Source of the DNA: CAVTJL01 sp963735065 | GTDB lineage: Bacteria; Pseudomonadota; Alphaproteobacteria; Geminicoccales; Geminicoccaceae | Direction: 5' to 3' | DNA: 64,000 nt | Assembly (NCBI GenBank): GCA_963735065.1 | Contig: CAVTJL010000001.1 | Coordinates: 1,178,001-1,242,000 of the forward strand | Part shown: piece by piece, positions 1-11,682 of the stretch | Layout of the letters: each line of letters starts with the position of its first letter | Position numbering within the stretch: position 1 is the stretch's first letter | Made by a program: the position numbers and the translations under genes | The notes under the pieces: model-generated | What the model was told of the DNA's origin: nothing | Databases searched by the model: none | The model's input: only the letters and a program-made list of their open reading frames with translations

Positions 1-1
1 C

Positions 2-1093
2 TTCCTGACCTACCGCGCCACCGGCAGGCTCGAGCGCTCCGAGTGCACGGTGACCTGCAAATGGACCTACCTCGCCCATGAGAGCCCTGGGTGGCAGCAG
101 GACTTCTTCGCGGCGCGCGGGGTGGCCGATCTGATCGAGCGCGGCTCGCTCCCGGAGCGGGCAAGCCCGATCGGGACGGATCTCGGCCCACTGAGCCCTG
201 CGGCCGCCGAGGCGCTCGGGCTCACCACGGGCTGCCGGGTCGGCGTGGGCCTGATCGATGCGCATGCCGGCGCTCTTGGCGTGCTGGGCGGAACGGCGGC
301 GCAGGGTCCGGGCGCCCTCGACCGCAGCATCGCGCTGATCGCCGGAACGTCCACCTGCCACATGGCCCTCTCGGCCGAGCCGCGCAGCGTGCGGGGGATC
401 TGGGGCCCGTATTTCGGCGCCGTGCTGCCCGGGCTCTGGCTCAACGAGGGTGGTCAGTCGGCGACCGGCGCGCTGCTCGACCATGTGCTGGCGCTCCATG
501 CGGCGACGCAGGCGCTGGGGCCCAGGCCGCACGAGGCCATCGTTGAGCGGATCGCCGCGATGCGCGCCGAGGAGGGCCCTGCGTTTGCCCGGCGCCTGCA
601 GGTCCTTCCGGATTTCCATGGCAATCGCTCGCCGCTGGCCGACCCGCACGCCGTAGGCGTCGTCAGCGGCCTGACGCTCGACGCCTCGGTCGACGCGCTG
701 GCACGGCTCTACTATCGCACCGCCGTCGCCATCGCGCTCGGCACGCGGCATATCCTGGATGCGCTCAATGCCTCGGGCTACGCCATCGACACGCTGCATC
801 TTGCGGGCGGTCACGTGAAGAACCCGCTGCTGGTCGAGCTCTATGCGGACACGACGGGCTGTCGCGTCGTCATTCCCGAGGCGGAGGATGCCGTGCTCCT
901 CGGCACCGGCGTCGTCGCCAGCGTCGTGGGCGGGCTGCATCCCGACCTCCCGACCGCCGCGGCGGCAATGGCCGGCAAGTCGAGCGTTCGCGAGCCCGAT
1001 GCGACCAAGGCGGCGGGTTTCGCGAAGGACTACCGCGTCTTCCAGGCCATGCACGAGGACCGCCGGGCGATCGATGCGATCCTCGAGGAGTGA
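2..1093 (+). CDS. FGGY-family pentulose kinase (5' end outside window)
   Basis: This is the C-terminal part of a carbohydrate kinase; the frame is open from base 2, so the N-terminus lies upstream of the window. Visible segments match FGGY pentulose kinases: FLTYRATG and CTVTCKWTYLAHE near the left edge, GLIDAHAGALG, the IAGTSTCHM phosphate-binding segment, the NEGGQSATG motif, and a C-terminal HLAGGHVKNPLLVELYAD followed by EAEDAVLLGTG (adenosine-binding part of the ASKHA fold). Family members phosphorylate a ketopentose such as ribulose with ATP in the cytoplasm, feeding the pentose phosphate pathway. The CTVTCKW segment favours the pentulose (D-ribulokinase/FGGY) branch over glycerol or xylulose kinases; the exact sugar cannot be told. 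The gene stops 58 bases before the convergent TauE/SafE gene. About 364 residues are visible of a usual 500-550. Confidence 0.88.
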   Translation, partial: FLTYRATGRLERSECTVTCKWTYLAHESPGWQQDFFAARGVADLIERGSLPERASPIGTDLGPLSPAAAEALGLTTGCRVGVGLIDAHAGALGVLGGTAAQGPGALDRSIALIAGTSTCHMALSAEPRSVRGIWGPYFGAVLPGLWLNEGGQSATGALLDHVLALHAATQALGPRPHEAIVERIAAMRAEEGPAFARRLQVLPDFHGNRSPLADPHAVGVVSGLTLDASVDALARLYYRTAVAIALGTRHILDALNASGYAIDTLHLAGGHVKNPLLVELYADTTGCRVVIPEAEDAVLLGTGVVASVVGGLHPDLPTAAAAMAGKSSVREPDATKAAGFAKDYRVFQAMHEDRRAIDAILEE

Positions 1094-1150
1094 GCAAGCG
1101 ACGCGCGGGCAACGCTCGACCTTGATCCTCCTGCAACCAGCCCGCCGGCT

Positions 1151-2068
1151 TCAGGGAACCATCGGCGCGATCGAATAGAGCTCGAGCGGTCGCGCCACGA
1201 GATCCCAGACGAGCTTGCCGCAAACCGTGAGCACGATCAGCGCGAGCAGGATGCGGAGCTGGTCGCCGCGCAGGTACGCGCCGGCCCGGCTGCCGAATTG
1301 GGCGCCGACGACACCGCCGGCGATCAGGAGCAGCGAGAGGATGATGTCGACGGTGTGCGTATCGAAGGCATGGAGGAAGCCGGACAGACCGGTGACGAAG
1401 GTAAGCTGAAAGAGCGACGTGCCGACGACGACGCCGGTGGGCATGCCGATCAGATAGATCATCGCCGGGATGAGGATGAAGCCGCCGCCGACGCCGAGGC
1501 CGGCGGTGAGCAGCCCGATGAACATGCCCGTGGCGAGCGGCATGAGCGCGGAGATGTAGAGCCGCGACTTGGGGAAGCGCATCTTGAGCGGCAGCCCGTG
1601 CAGCCAATAGTGCTGGTGCAGCCGCCGACGCAGATCGGGCAGGCGTCGCCGCCGAAAGATGGCACCGACGCTCTCGACGAACATCAAGAGACCGACCACG
1701 CCCAGCAGCAGCACGTAGGACAGCGTGATGAACGTGTCGATCTGGCCGGTGGAGCGTATCAACCTGAAGACGAAGATACCGACGGCGGAGCCCGCGAAGC
1801 CACCCATCGTCAGGACCATGCCGATGCGCAGGTCCACGGCGCGGCGGCGCAGCTGGGCCAGCACACCGGAGACGGAGGAGGCCATGATCTGGACGGTGCC
1901 CGAGCCGACGGCCACGGCGGGCGGGATGCCGATGAAGATGAGCAGCGGGGTCATCAGGAATCCGCCGCCGACGCCGAACGCCCCTGAGAGAAAGCCCACT
2001 GCCGCGCCGAGCCCGAGAACGAGGAAAAGGTTCACTGACATCTCAGCGATCGGCAGATAGATGTCCAT
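1151..2068 (-). CDS. TauE/SafE family sulfite/organoanion exporter
   Basis: A membrane protein of about 305 residues with roughly eight hydrophobic segments. It shows the duplicated glycine-rich TauE/SafE signature: VGFLSGAFGVGGGFLMTP near residue 25 and GLLTAGLGVGGGFILIPA in the second half. Family members export sulfite, sulfoacetate or related anions, or act as membrane permeases of unknown substrate. The ATG at 2068 (MDIYLPIAEMSVN) puts the first hydrophobic segment close to the N-terminus; a TTG at 2101 would add 11 residues. It lies 118 bases downstream of, and in the same direction as, the CUT1 sugar importer, so read-through is possible but the gap argues for a separate unit. Family assignment is firm; the substrate is unknown. 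Confidence 0.88.
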   Translation of the reverse strand: MDIYLPIAEMSVNLFLVLGLGAAVGFLSGAFGVGGGFLMTPLLIFIGIPPAVAVGSGTVQIMASSVSGVLAQLRRRAVDLRIGMVLTMGGFAGSAVGIFVFRLIRSTGQIDTFITLSYVLLLGVVGLLMFVESVGAIFRRRRLPDLRRRLHQHYWLHGLPLKMRFPKSRLYISALMPLATGMFIGLLTAGLGVGGGFILIPAMIYLIGMPTGVVVGTSLFQLTFVTGLSGFLHAFDTHTVDIILSLLLIAGGVVGAQFGSRAGAYLRGDQLRILLALIVLTVCGKLVWDLVARPLELYSIAPMVP

Positions 2069-2219
2069 GCTGGGCGCGGTTCCGAGCCGGGAGTGCGACA
2101 ATGCCTCGTAGACTAGAGGCGGCTACCCCTGTCAAGGCGAGCAGGTCTCGATCGGGGCCGCGCCAGCGTCCGGACGTCCTCCGTGGCGCCGGCAGCACGC
2201 TCGTGGCCCTGCGCGAGCC

Positions 2220-3089
2220 TCACTGCTTCACCGAGCCCGCGGCCAGGCCCGAGGTGAGCCTCGTCTGCAGCGGCAGGAAGAGAAGCAGGGTGGGCACGGT
2301 GGTGAGCGCCGAGGCCGCCATCACGTTGCCCCACTCGGTCACGTTCTCCCCGAAGAACGCGTAGAGCGCCAGCGGCATCGTCTTGAGGTCGGTCTTCGTC
2401 AGGAAGGCAAGGGCGAAGAGATACTCGCTCCAGCACAGCATGAAGGCGTAGGTGGCGGTGGCGACGATCCCCGGCAGCATGACGGGGAAAATGATCCGCC
2501 AGATGACCTGGAAGCGCGAGCAGCCGTCGATGATCGCCGCCTCGTCGAGCTGGCGCGGCACCGACTCGAGATAGCCCACCAGCAGATAGACGGAGAACGG
2601 GATCGTCACCGCCGTATAGACGAAGATCATCGAGAGATGATTGTTGAGCAGGCCCAGCCGCGCGAGCAGGATGAACAGCGGCGTCACGAGAATGATCCAG
2701 GGAAAGCACTGGCCAAGCAGGACCGACCCGAAGATCTGACGCTTGAAGGCAAAACGCATGCGCGAGAACACGTAGGCCGCGAGGACCGAGACGAACGTCG
2801 AGACGAGGACGGAGGTGATGCAGAGATAAAGGCTGTTGAAGATGTTACGCGCAAATCCCGTCTTCAGCAGACCGGCATAGTTGGCGAGGGTGAAGCTGAA
2901 GATGGACGAGGAGAACATGGTCCCCGGCGTCTGGAACGAGGCGAGGATCACCCACAGCGTCGGATAGACGAGGAAGACGAGCGTAAGCAGCGTCAGCGCA
3001 ACCAGCAAGAGCTCGCCAGGCAGCCCGAAGCCGGTGCGGATCGAGACGCGGAAGGCCGGATCGAGGCGTCGGGCGGAGCCGGCGGCCAT
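2220..3089 (-). CDS. CUT1 sugar ABC transporter permease (MalG-like)
   Basis: A 289-residue inner-membrane permease with six predicted helices and the cytoplasmic EAA loop (DEAAIIDGCSRFQ) that docks on the ATPase. The shape is that of the MalG/LacG/UgpE partner of CUT1 importers for oligosaccharides, polyols or glycerol phosphate. The ATG at 3089 overlaps the stop of the upstream permease as TGATG, which fixes the start and implies translational coupling. It is the last gene of a leftward operon of three binding proteins and two permeases. No ATP-binding protein is encoded nearby, so the transporter probably borrows a shared MsmK/UgpC-type ATPase (inference). Confidence 0.92.
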   Translation of the reverse strand: MAAGSARRLDPAFRVSIRTGFGLPGELLLVALTLLTLVFLVYPTLWVILASFQTPGTMFSSSIFSFTLANYAGLLKTGFARNIFNSLYLCITSVLVSTFVSVLAAYVFSRMRFAFKRQIFGSVLLGQCFPWIILVTPLFILLARLGLLNNHLSMIFVYTAVTIPFSVYLLVGYLESVPRQLDEAAIIDGCSRFQVIWRIIFPVMLPGIVATATYAFMLCWSEYLFALAFLTKTDLKTMPLALYAFFGENVTEWGNVMAASALTTVPTLLLFLPLQTRLTSGLAAGSVKQ

Positions 3090-4057
3090 CAGAACACCTC
3101 CTTCATCTCGCGCTGGGCGATCACGCGCAGGTAGATCATGCCGAAGGCGGTCATGATCGCCGCCATCACGACGCCGATCGCCGAGCTGTAGCCCAGCCGC
3201 GCGTCGATGAAGGCCTTGATGTAGACGTCCGTCGCCATGACGTTGGTGTAGAGGCCGGGGCCGGCCGCGGTGGTAAGCCACACATAGACGAAGTTGTTGA
3301 ACGTCCAGAAGGTCGACATCAGCGTCATGACGATGATGGCCGGCTTGAGATGCGGCAGGATCACGAAGCGGCAAAGCTGCCATTTGCGGGCGCCGTCGAC
3401 CTCGGCCGCCTCGAGAAGCTCCTTGGGCAGGGACTGCAGGCTCGCGAGGAACGTCAAGGTCACGAGCGGCAGGGTGTTCCAGGTGATGATCGTGATGAGC
3501 GACGGCCAGATCCACAGGCGCTCGGCCAGGAAGGCGATCGGCTGGTCGATGACCCCGAGGCCGAGGAGCGCCCGATTGATGGCGCCGAGCTCGGGGTTGA
3601 GGATCCAGCGCCAGGCGACGATGGCCACCACCGGCGGGGTGGCCCAGGGCACCAGCAGCAGCACTCGGGAGATGGTCTTGAGCCGGTACTTCTCGACCAC
3701 CCGCGAGTTGAGGAGAAGCGCCAGCCCAAGCCCCAGCGCGATGCGCACCGTCACGCCGACGAAGGTGAGCCAGAAGACCGTGTTCCAGAGCACCCGGCCG
3801 AAGTCCGGGCTGGTCAGGAGCTCAGTATAGTTGGCGAAACCTACCCACTGACCGCCCTTCCTCAGGCCGAACAGGGAGAGGTCGGTGAAGCTGTTGAAGA
3901 GATTGTACGCCATCGGGTAGGCGTAGAACATGACGAGGAAGAAGAACGCGGGCACGAGCATGAAGAGGACGAAGGCGCGCTCCCCGCGAATCCGCGCCTT
4001 CACACGCGGCGCGGGAAGCGCCCGATCAGATCTTCCACTCACCGTCGCGAGGGACAT
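3089..4057 (-). CDS. CUT1 sugar ABC transporter permease (MalF-like)
   Basis: A 322-residue integral membrane protein of the MalF/UgpA/LacF type: N-terminal helix FVLFMLVPAFFFLVMFYAYP, about six helices, and an EAA loop LLEAAEVDGARKWQ near residue 220. It forms the membrane channel with the permease encoded immediately downstream, to which it is coupled by a TGATG overlap. The start chosen is ATG 4057 (MSLATVSGRSD), 20 bases after the stop of the upstream binding protein; longer in-frame extensions would run back into that gene. It belongs to the leftward triple-binding-protein operon. The substrate is unknown. Confidence 0.91.
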   Translation of the reverse strand: MSLATVSGRSDRALPAPRVKARIRGERAFVLFMLVPAFFFLVMFYAYPMAYNLFNSFTDLSLFGLRKGGQWVGFANYTELLTSPDFGRVLWNTVFWLTFVGVTVRIALGLGLALLLNSRVVEKYRLKTISRVLLLVPWATPPVVAIVAWRWILNPELGAINRALLGLGVIDQPIAFLAERLWIWPSLITIITWNTLPLVTLTFLASLQSLPKELLEAAEVDGARKWQLCRFVILPHLKPAIIVMTLMSTFWTFNNFVYVWLTTAAGPGLYTNVMATDVYIKAFIDARLGYSSAIGVVMAAIMTAFGMIYLRVIAQREMKEVF

Positions 4058-4077
4058 GCCGACGTTCTCCCCAATCC

Positions 4078-5370
4078 TCAAGATTTGCTGTTCTTCTCGA
4101 ACTCCCGCTTGATCGCGTCGTAGAGCTCCTGCGCAGCATCGGCCGACGTCTTGCTGCCGATGAACACCGAGCCCGCGGCCCGGCCTACCGCATTCCACAT
4201 GAACGGGATCGACACAGGCCCCGTGCTGTAGGCACCCCAGCTACGCGCCGTCTTGATCTGGGCGTCGTAGCCCGCCTGGATCTCCTGGGGCAGCTGCTTG
4301 TAGCTCATCACAGGCCGCTGCGCCGGCACGTAGTTCGTATAGTACTTCGTGAACAGCGGATCGGGCTGGACCAGGAACTGGACCAGCTTCCAGGCCGCAT
4401 CGACCTGGGTCGTGTTGGCGTTGATGCCGATCATGCGCCCACCGAAGAAGGTCTTCGAGCCGTTGACGTCCGCCGGATGGGGAGCGGCGCCGAAGGGCGA
4501 GGTCTTCCCCGGGTTGCGCGCGTCCCACGTCTTGACGATCTGGGTGGCCACGGTATCCGGCACGCTGGCGATCGCGATCGAGCCGTTGACCATCCCCTCG
4601 ACGATCTCAGGGGCACCCCACAGGCAGATCGAGAGGTTGGCCTTCGGATTGTCGCCGTCCTTCAGGAACTGATTGTAGTAGTCGAAGCCCTCGGCGATCT
4701 GCGCCGGCGTGATGTTCATGAAGTAGGTGCCGTCGGGCTTCTGGTCGATGATGGCCCAGCCATGCGACCACCAATAGAAGTTCAAGAGGAACCAGATCGT
4801 GGGCGTGCCGCAGCTCCCGGCGGGGAAGCCGAAGCCGGCCTTGCCCGTCTTCTCGAAGATCGTCTTGCTGACCTTGCGGAGATCGGGCCAGGTCTTGGGC
4901 ATCTCGGAGATGCCGGCCTCCTTCAGCAGCTCCTTGTTGTAGACCAGCGCGAAGGTGTCGGTGGTGAAGGGGATGCCGTAGATCTTCCCGTCCGGGCCGT
5001 AGGCGAGATTCGTGCTGACAAACTCGTCCCAGCCGCCGACGCCGATCCCCGTCTTCTTGATCAGATCGTCCAGCGGCAGAAGCGCGCCCGCGGCGCCGAG
5101 CGAGCGGGGCCAGACGAAGGCCAGCTGCAGCACGTCCGGACCGGCGCCGGTGGCCGCCTCGCGCACGAACTGCTCGCGCGCGTCGCCCCAGGTGACCCGC
5201 TGCATCTCGACCTTGATGCCGGGGTTTTCTTTCTCGAAGACGTCGAGCGCCTGCTGCATCTGAGGCGCTTCGGGGTCGTTGAAGCGGAAGGTGATCGTCG
5301 TGTCGGCAGCGGCCGCGGCGCCAGCCCCGAGGCCCAGCGCCAGCATCAAACCCAGTCCCAAGAGCCGCAT
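4078..5370 (-). CDS. Extracellular sugar-binding protein, CUT1 type (paralog 3)
   Basis: A 430-residue solute-binding protein (family 1, MalE/UgpB fold) with a Sec signal peptide (MRLLGLGLMLALGLGAGAAA, cleavage near AAA-AD). The mature N-terminus TITFRF, then ENPGIKVE and the GPDVLQLAFVW segment are typical of sugar-binding lipoprotein-like proteins of Gram-negative periplasm. It shares the same layout (FREAATG-type, YGIPFTTDTFALVYN, RSWGAYSTGP) with the two binding proteins upstream but is clearly more divergent from them than they are from each other. Start: ATG 5370, with GGGAGGA eight bases upstream; the TTG at 5373 is disfavoured. It directly precedes the permeases, so it is the most likely cognate receptor. 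Confidence 0.9.
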   Translation of the reverse strand: MRLLGLGLMLALGLGAGAAAAADTTITFRFNDPEAPQMQQALDVFEKENPGIKVEMQRVTWGDAREQFVREAATGAGPDVLQLAFVWPRSLGAAGALLPLDDLIKKTGIGVGGWDEFVSTNLAYGPDGKIYGIPFTTDTFALVYNKELLKEAGISEMPKTWPDLRKVSKTIFEKTGKAGFGFPAGSCGTPTIWFLLNFYWWSHGWAIIDQKPDGTYFMNITPAQIAEGFDYYNQFLKDGDNPKANLSICLWGAPEIVEGMVNGSIAIASVPDTVATQIVKTWDARNPGKTSPFGAAPHPADVNGSKTFFGGRMIGINANTTQVDAAWKLVQFLVQPDPLFTKYYTNYVPAQRPVMSYKQLPQEIQAGYDAQIKTARSWGAYSTGPVSIPFMWNAVGRAAGSVFIGSKTSADAAQELYDAIKREFEKNSKS

Positions 5371-5425
5371 CAAATCATCCTCCCTCTCGGCTGTCGCCCT
5401 CGTCCGGCCGCCTTCCCGTTTCTCT

Positions 5426-6706
5426 CTACTGCTTCAGCTGGCCCTGCACATAGGCCAGGATGTCCTCGGCCGCCTGCTTCGACGTGCGCTCGCCGATGAA
5501 CGCCTGGCCGAAGCTGCGCGCCACCTGGTTCCACATCCCCGCGATCGGCGCGGGACCACGGGCATAAGGCCCCCAGCTGCGGGCGCCCTCGGTGAACTGC
5601 TTTTGGAAGCCCGTCATCTCGGGCGGGAAGGGCCGCTTCGCCAGCAGGCTCTTTTGCGCCGGATAGTAGATCGTGTTGTACTTCTCCCAGAACGCCCAGG
5701 AGTTCAGCCACTGCATCAGCTTCCAGGCCTCGGCCTTGTGCTCGGTGTTGGCGTTCACGCAGAGCGACTGGCCACCCAGATGGGTCGTGGGCTTGCCGGA
5801 GCCGTGGGGCGTCATGGCCGTGGTGAAGGGCAGCTCCTGGCCCGGGTTTCGCTCGCGCCACGCCTTGAACAGGGAGACAGCGTTGAAGACCGGCAGGATC
5901 ACCGCGGCGGACTCGCCGCGCAGCATCGGCTCGACCAGCTCCGGCGCGTTGACCTCGCTCAGGCCGACGCTGCCGGGCGTGGTCAGCCCCTCGTCCAGAT
6001 AGGTCTTGTAGTAGTCGATGACGCTGGCGACCTGATCGGCGGTGATGCCGAGCTTGTAGCCGCCCTTGCCGTCGTCGACGACGAGCGAGCCGCCGTCGGA
6101 CCACCAGTTGAAGTTGGCCAGGAACCAGATCTCGGCGTTGCCGGACACGCCGCCGGCGAAGCCGAACCCGGTCTTGCCTGTCTTGGCCTTGACGGCACGC
6201 GAGGCCGCGAGCAGCTCGTCCCAGGTCTCCGGGACCTTGGCGATCCCCGCCGTCTCGAGCAGCTTCTTGTTGTAGACCATGGCCCATGTGTCGGTGGCGA
6301 AGGGCACGCCATAGATGCTCTTGCCCTCGGGGCCGTAGGTGAGGTCGGTGGCGATGAAGTCGCTCCAGCCCTTCTCGCCGATGCCCTCGTGCTCGATCAG
6401 ATCGTTGAGCTTCATGCAGGCGCCGGCCACGCCCAGATCCTTGACCCAGACGAACGCCAGATGGACGACGTCCGGGCCGCCGCCGGTTGCCGCCTCGCGG
6501 ATGAACTGGTCGCGGGCGTCCTTGATGGCGATCCGCTCGAAGTTGACCTTGATGCCCGGATTGCGCCGCTCGAACTCGGCGATGCCCTGCTGGACCTCTC
6601 CCACATTGTCTTGGACATAGCGGAAGGTGAGCTGCACCTCGGCGCGCGCCTGACCGGCCGCGAGAAATGACGCTGCGACCAGCAGACCCTTGATCATGAA
6701 CCGCAT
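5426..6706 (-). CDS. Extracellular sugar-binding protein, CUT1 type (paralog 2)
   Basis: A 426-residue periplasmic binding protein with a Sec signal peptide (MRFMIKGLLVAASFLAAG, cleavage after ARA). It is roughly three-quarters identical by eye to the protein encoded just upstream, with long identical stretches in the C-terminal half (for example GSGKPTTHLGGQSLCVNANT and TEGARSWGPYARGPA), so the pair is a recent tandem duplication. Start: ATG 6706 with GGAGGACGG upstream; the open frame extends further 5' but only into the neighbouring gene. It is the second gene of the leftward operon, 22 bases after paralog 1 and 55 bases before paralog 3. Differences cluster in the N-terminal half and middle, as expected if ligand range has diverged (inference). 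Confidence 0.9.
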   Translation of the reverse strand: MRFMIKGLLVAASFLAAGQARAEVQLTFRYVQDNVGEVQQGIAEFERRNPGIKVNFERIAIKDARDQFIREAATGGGPDVVHLAFVWVKDLGVAGACMKLNDLIEHEGIGEKGWSDFIATDLTYGPEGKSIYGVPFATDTWAMVYNKKLLETAGIAKVPETWDELLAASRAVKAKTGKTGFGFAGGVSGNAEIWFLANFNWWSDGGSLVVDDGKGGYKLGITADQVASVIDYYKTYLDEGLTTPGSVGLSEVNAPELVEPMLRGESAAVILPVFNAVSLFKAWRERNPGQELPFTTAMTPHGSGKPTTHLGGQSLCVNANTEHKAEAWKLMQWLNSWAFWEKYNTIYYPAQKSLLAKRPFPPEMTGFQKQFTEGARSWGPYARGPAPIAGMWNQVARSFGQAFIGERTSKQAAEDILAYVQGQLKQ

Positions 6707-6728
6707 GGTACCGTCCTCCGCTCGGGCT

Positions 6729-8021
6729 TCAGGAGCCCAGCTGCTTTTGGACGAACGCCAGAAGCTCGTCCGCCGCCTGCATCGAGGTCCGCTCGCCGAT
6801 GAAGGCCTGGCCGAAGCTGCGCGACGTCTGATTCCACATGCTGCCGATGTCGGCGGGGCCGCGCGCATAGGGGCCCCAGCTGCGGGCACCCTCGGTGAAC
6901 TGCTTCTGGAAGCCCTGCATCTCGGGCGGGAAGGGCCGCTTGGCGAGGAGGCTCTTCTGGGCCGGGAAGTAGGCCGTGTTGTACTTCTCCCAGAACTCCC
7001 AGGAGTTCAGCCACTGCATCAGCTTCCAGGCCTCGGCCTTGTGCTCCGTGTTGGCGTTCACGCAGAGTGACTGCCCGCCCAGATGCGTGGTGGGCTTGCC
7101 CGAGCCGTGCGGCGTCATGGCGGTCGTGAAGGGCAGCTCCTTGCCCGGGTTGCGCTCGCGCCAGGACTTGAACATCTGGACCGCCGTGAAGACGGGCATG
7201 CTCGCGGCCAGCTGATCCCCACGGATCATCGGCTCCGTGACCTCGGGCGCGTTCCAGGCGTCGATGCCGAGGCTGCCCGGGGTGGTGAGGTCCTCCTTCA
7301 GATAAGTCTTGTAGTAGTCGATGACCTTGGCCACCTCTGCGGACGTGATGCCGAGCTTGTAGCCGCCCTTGCCGTCATTCACGACGAGCGAGCCGCCGTC
7401 CGACCACCAGTAGAAATTGGCGAGAAACCAGATCGTGTTGGCCGACGACGAGCCGGCTGCGAAGCCGAACCCGATCTTGCCTGTCTTGGACTTGACTGCC
7501 CTACTCGCGGCCAGAAGCTCGTCCCAGGTCTCGGGGATCTTCTCAACACCGGCGGCCTTCATGACCTCCGTGTTGTAGACCATGGCCCAGGTGTCGGTGG
7601 CAAACGGCACGCCGTAGATGCTCTTGCCCTCCGGCCCGTAGGTGAGGTCGGTGGCGATGAAGTCGTCCCAGCCCTTCTCCCCGATCCCCTCCTTGTCGAT
7701 CAGCTCGTTGAGCTTCATGCAGGCCCCGGCGGTGCCGAGATCCTTGATCCAGACGAAGGCGAGGTGAACGACGTCGGGGCCGGCGCCGGTCGCGGCCTCG
7801 CGCAGGAACTGGTCCCGCGCATCCTTGAACGCGATGCGCTCGAGCGTGACCTTGATGCCCGGGTTCTGCTTCTCGAACGCGTCCAGCCCGGCCTGGATCT
7901 GGTCCACATTGTCGTAGGCGTAGCGGAAGGTCAGGTTGACGTCCTCCGCCATGGCCGCGTTGGTGAGCATCCCCGCCATCGCGCCGGCGAGCACAAGCTT
8001 GCCTAGGAATCGCCTGCGCAT
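6729..8021 (-). CDS. Extracellular sugar-binding protein, CUT1 type (paralog 1)
   Basis: A 430-residue periplasmic binding protein, first gene of the leftward CUT1 operon. It has an N-terminal signal peptide (MRRRFLGKLVLAGAMAGMLT, cleavage near AMA-ED), a mature start DVNLTFRYAYDNV, the ENPGIKV-type segment (QNPGIKVTLER), GPDVVHLAFVWIKDLG, YGVPFATDTWAMVYN and a tryptophan-rich region typical of sugar pockets (NFYWWSDGG). It is a close tandem paralog of the next gene. The start at ATG 8021 has GGGAG spaced eight bases before it. A good sigma-70-type promoter lies about 40 bases upstream. The ligand cannot be read from sequence; mono- or oligosaccharide is the family expectation. Confidence 0.91.
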   Translation of the reverse strand: MRRRFLGKLVLAGAMAGMLTNAAMAEDVNLTFRYAYDNVDQIQAGLDAFEKQNPGIKVTLERIAFKDARDQFLREAATGAGPDVVHLAFVWIKDLGTAGACMKLNELIDKEGIGEKGWDDFIATDLTYGPEGKSIYGVPFATDTWAMVYNTEVMKAAGVEKIPETWDELLAASRAVKSKTGKIGFGFAAGSSSANTIWFLANFYWWSDGGSLVVNDGKGGYKLGITSAEVAKVIDYYKTYLKEDLTTPGSLGIDAWNAPEVTEPMIRGDQLAASMPVFTAVQMFKSWRERNPGKELPFTTAMTPHGSGKPTTHLGGQSLCVNANTEHKAEAWKLMQWLNSWEFWEKYNTAYFPAQKSLLAKRPFPPEMQGFQKQFTEGARSWGPYARGPADIGSMWNQTSRSFGQAFIGERTSMQAADELLAFVQKQLGS

Positions 8022-8349
8022 CGTGCACTCCCTGAAATGTTACTTTGTCGTTAGGGTCACGATAGGCAGGGAGCCCCTGGGGGTCAACCTGCCGTTGCTC
8101 GGCGGGCTGTTGATCCCCTGAGCCCGGTGGGGCGCGGCAAGCGGTCGGGCGGGTCGCGCTTCGGCACAGGCACGGTGGCGGCTCATTGCCTGGAGGTCAT
8201 AAAGCAGGCGGCCGGCGGCGGGATCGTCGTGCCCGCTGCCGGCCGTCTTCAGAGAATCGCCGCGGCATGTCGAGGAGGAGCTTCCGGAAGGTACCGGGGA
8301 ACCGCGGCCTAGCCCTCCCGGCGACGGGGCCTCGCGGCCCGGGAAGCGG
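8022..8349. other. Intergenic region between gcvP end and CUT1 operon
   Basis: This 328-base stretch separates two leftward units. Its left end holds the likely promoter of the CUT1 operon (described separately). No convincing gene was found in the rest: the open frames crossing it have no ribosome site, no recognisable motif and run antisense through gcvP. A weak GC-rich dyad near 8310-8340, just after the gcvP stop, could help end gcv transcription, but no T-tract follows. Confidence 0.5.
8059..8087 (-). promoter_or_regulatory. Sigma-70-type promoter of the CUT1 operon
   Basis: Reading leftward, TTGACC (8087-8082) and TATCGT (8064-8059) are separated by exactly 17 bases. A start point near 8052 would give a leader of about 30 bases ending in GGGAG before the ATG at 8021. 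Spacing and position fit well; strength and regulation are not known. Confidence 0.5.
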
Positions 8350-11253
<2,904 letters not shown>

Positions 11254-11293
11254 CGAAAGGCTCCCGCAGGGCAGAGCTGGATGGGTCCTGGCG

Positions 11294-11668
11294 TCAGCTC
11301 AGGGTCTCGAGGAAGGACTCATAGGCGTCGCGGTCCATCAGATCGTCGAGCTCGCCCAGCTCGGCGAGCTTGACCTTGAAGAACCAGGCAGCACCCTCCG
11401 CATCCTCGTTCGCCAGCGAGGGCTTCTCGACAAGGACCGAGTTGGCCTCGACGACCTCGCCGCTGACGGGTGCGTAGACCTCGCTCGCGGCCTTGACGCT
11501 CTCGACGACGGCCGCCTCCTCGCCCTGCTTCACCTGCTTGCCGATCTCCGGAAGCTCGACGAAGACAACATCGCCCAGCTGCTCCTGGGCATGGTCGCTG
11601 ATGCCGATCGTGGCCACGTCCCCATCGACGCGGACCCACTCGTGGTCCTTGGTGTAGTAGAGCGCCAT
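11294..11668 (-). CDS. gcvH: Glycine cleavage system H-protein
   Basis: A 124-residue lipoyl carrier of the glycine cleavage system, shuttling the methylamine group between the P- and T-proteins. The lipoylated lysine is K59 in ESVKAASE; N-terminal YYTKDHEWVRV and C-terminal GELDDLMDRDAYESFL are family hallmarks. The length is normal. ATG 11668 (MALYYTKDHEW) is the only sensible start; the frame is open further upstream only because it crosses gcvT. It lies 14 bases downstream of the gcvT stop and 40 bases upstream of gcvP. Confidence 0.97.
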   Translation of the reverse strand: MALYYTKDHEWVRVDGDVATIGISDHAQEQLGDVVFVELPEIGKQVKQGEEAAVVESVKAASEVYAPVSGEVVEANSVLVEKPSLANEDAEGAAWFFKVKLAELGELDDLMDRDAYESFLETLS

Positions 11669-11682
11669 GGTGGGCTTTCCCT

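Noticed and set aside
5673..7215. Repeated sequence blocks suggestive of an insertion element
   Set aside because: The similarity is explained by two tandem paralogous binding-protein genes; there are no terminal repeats or transposase.
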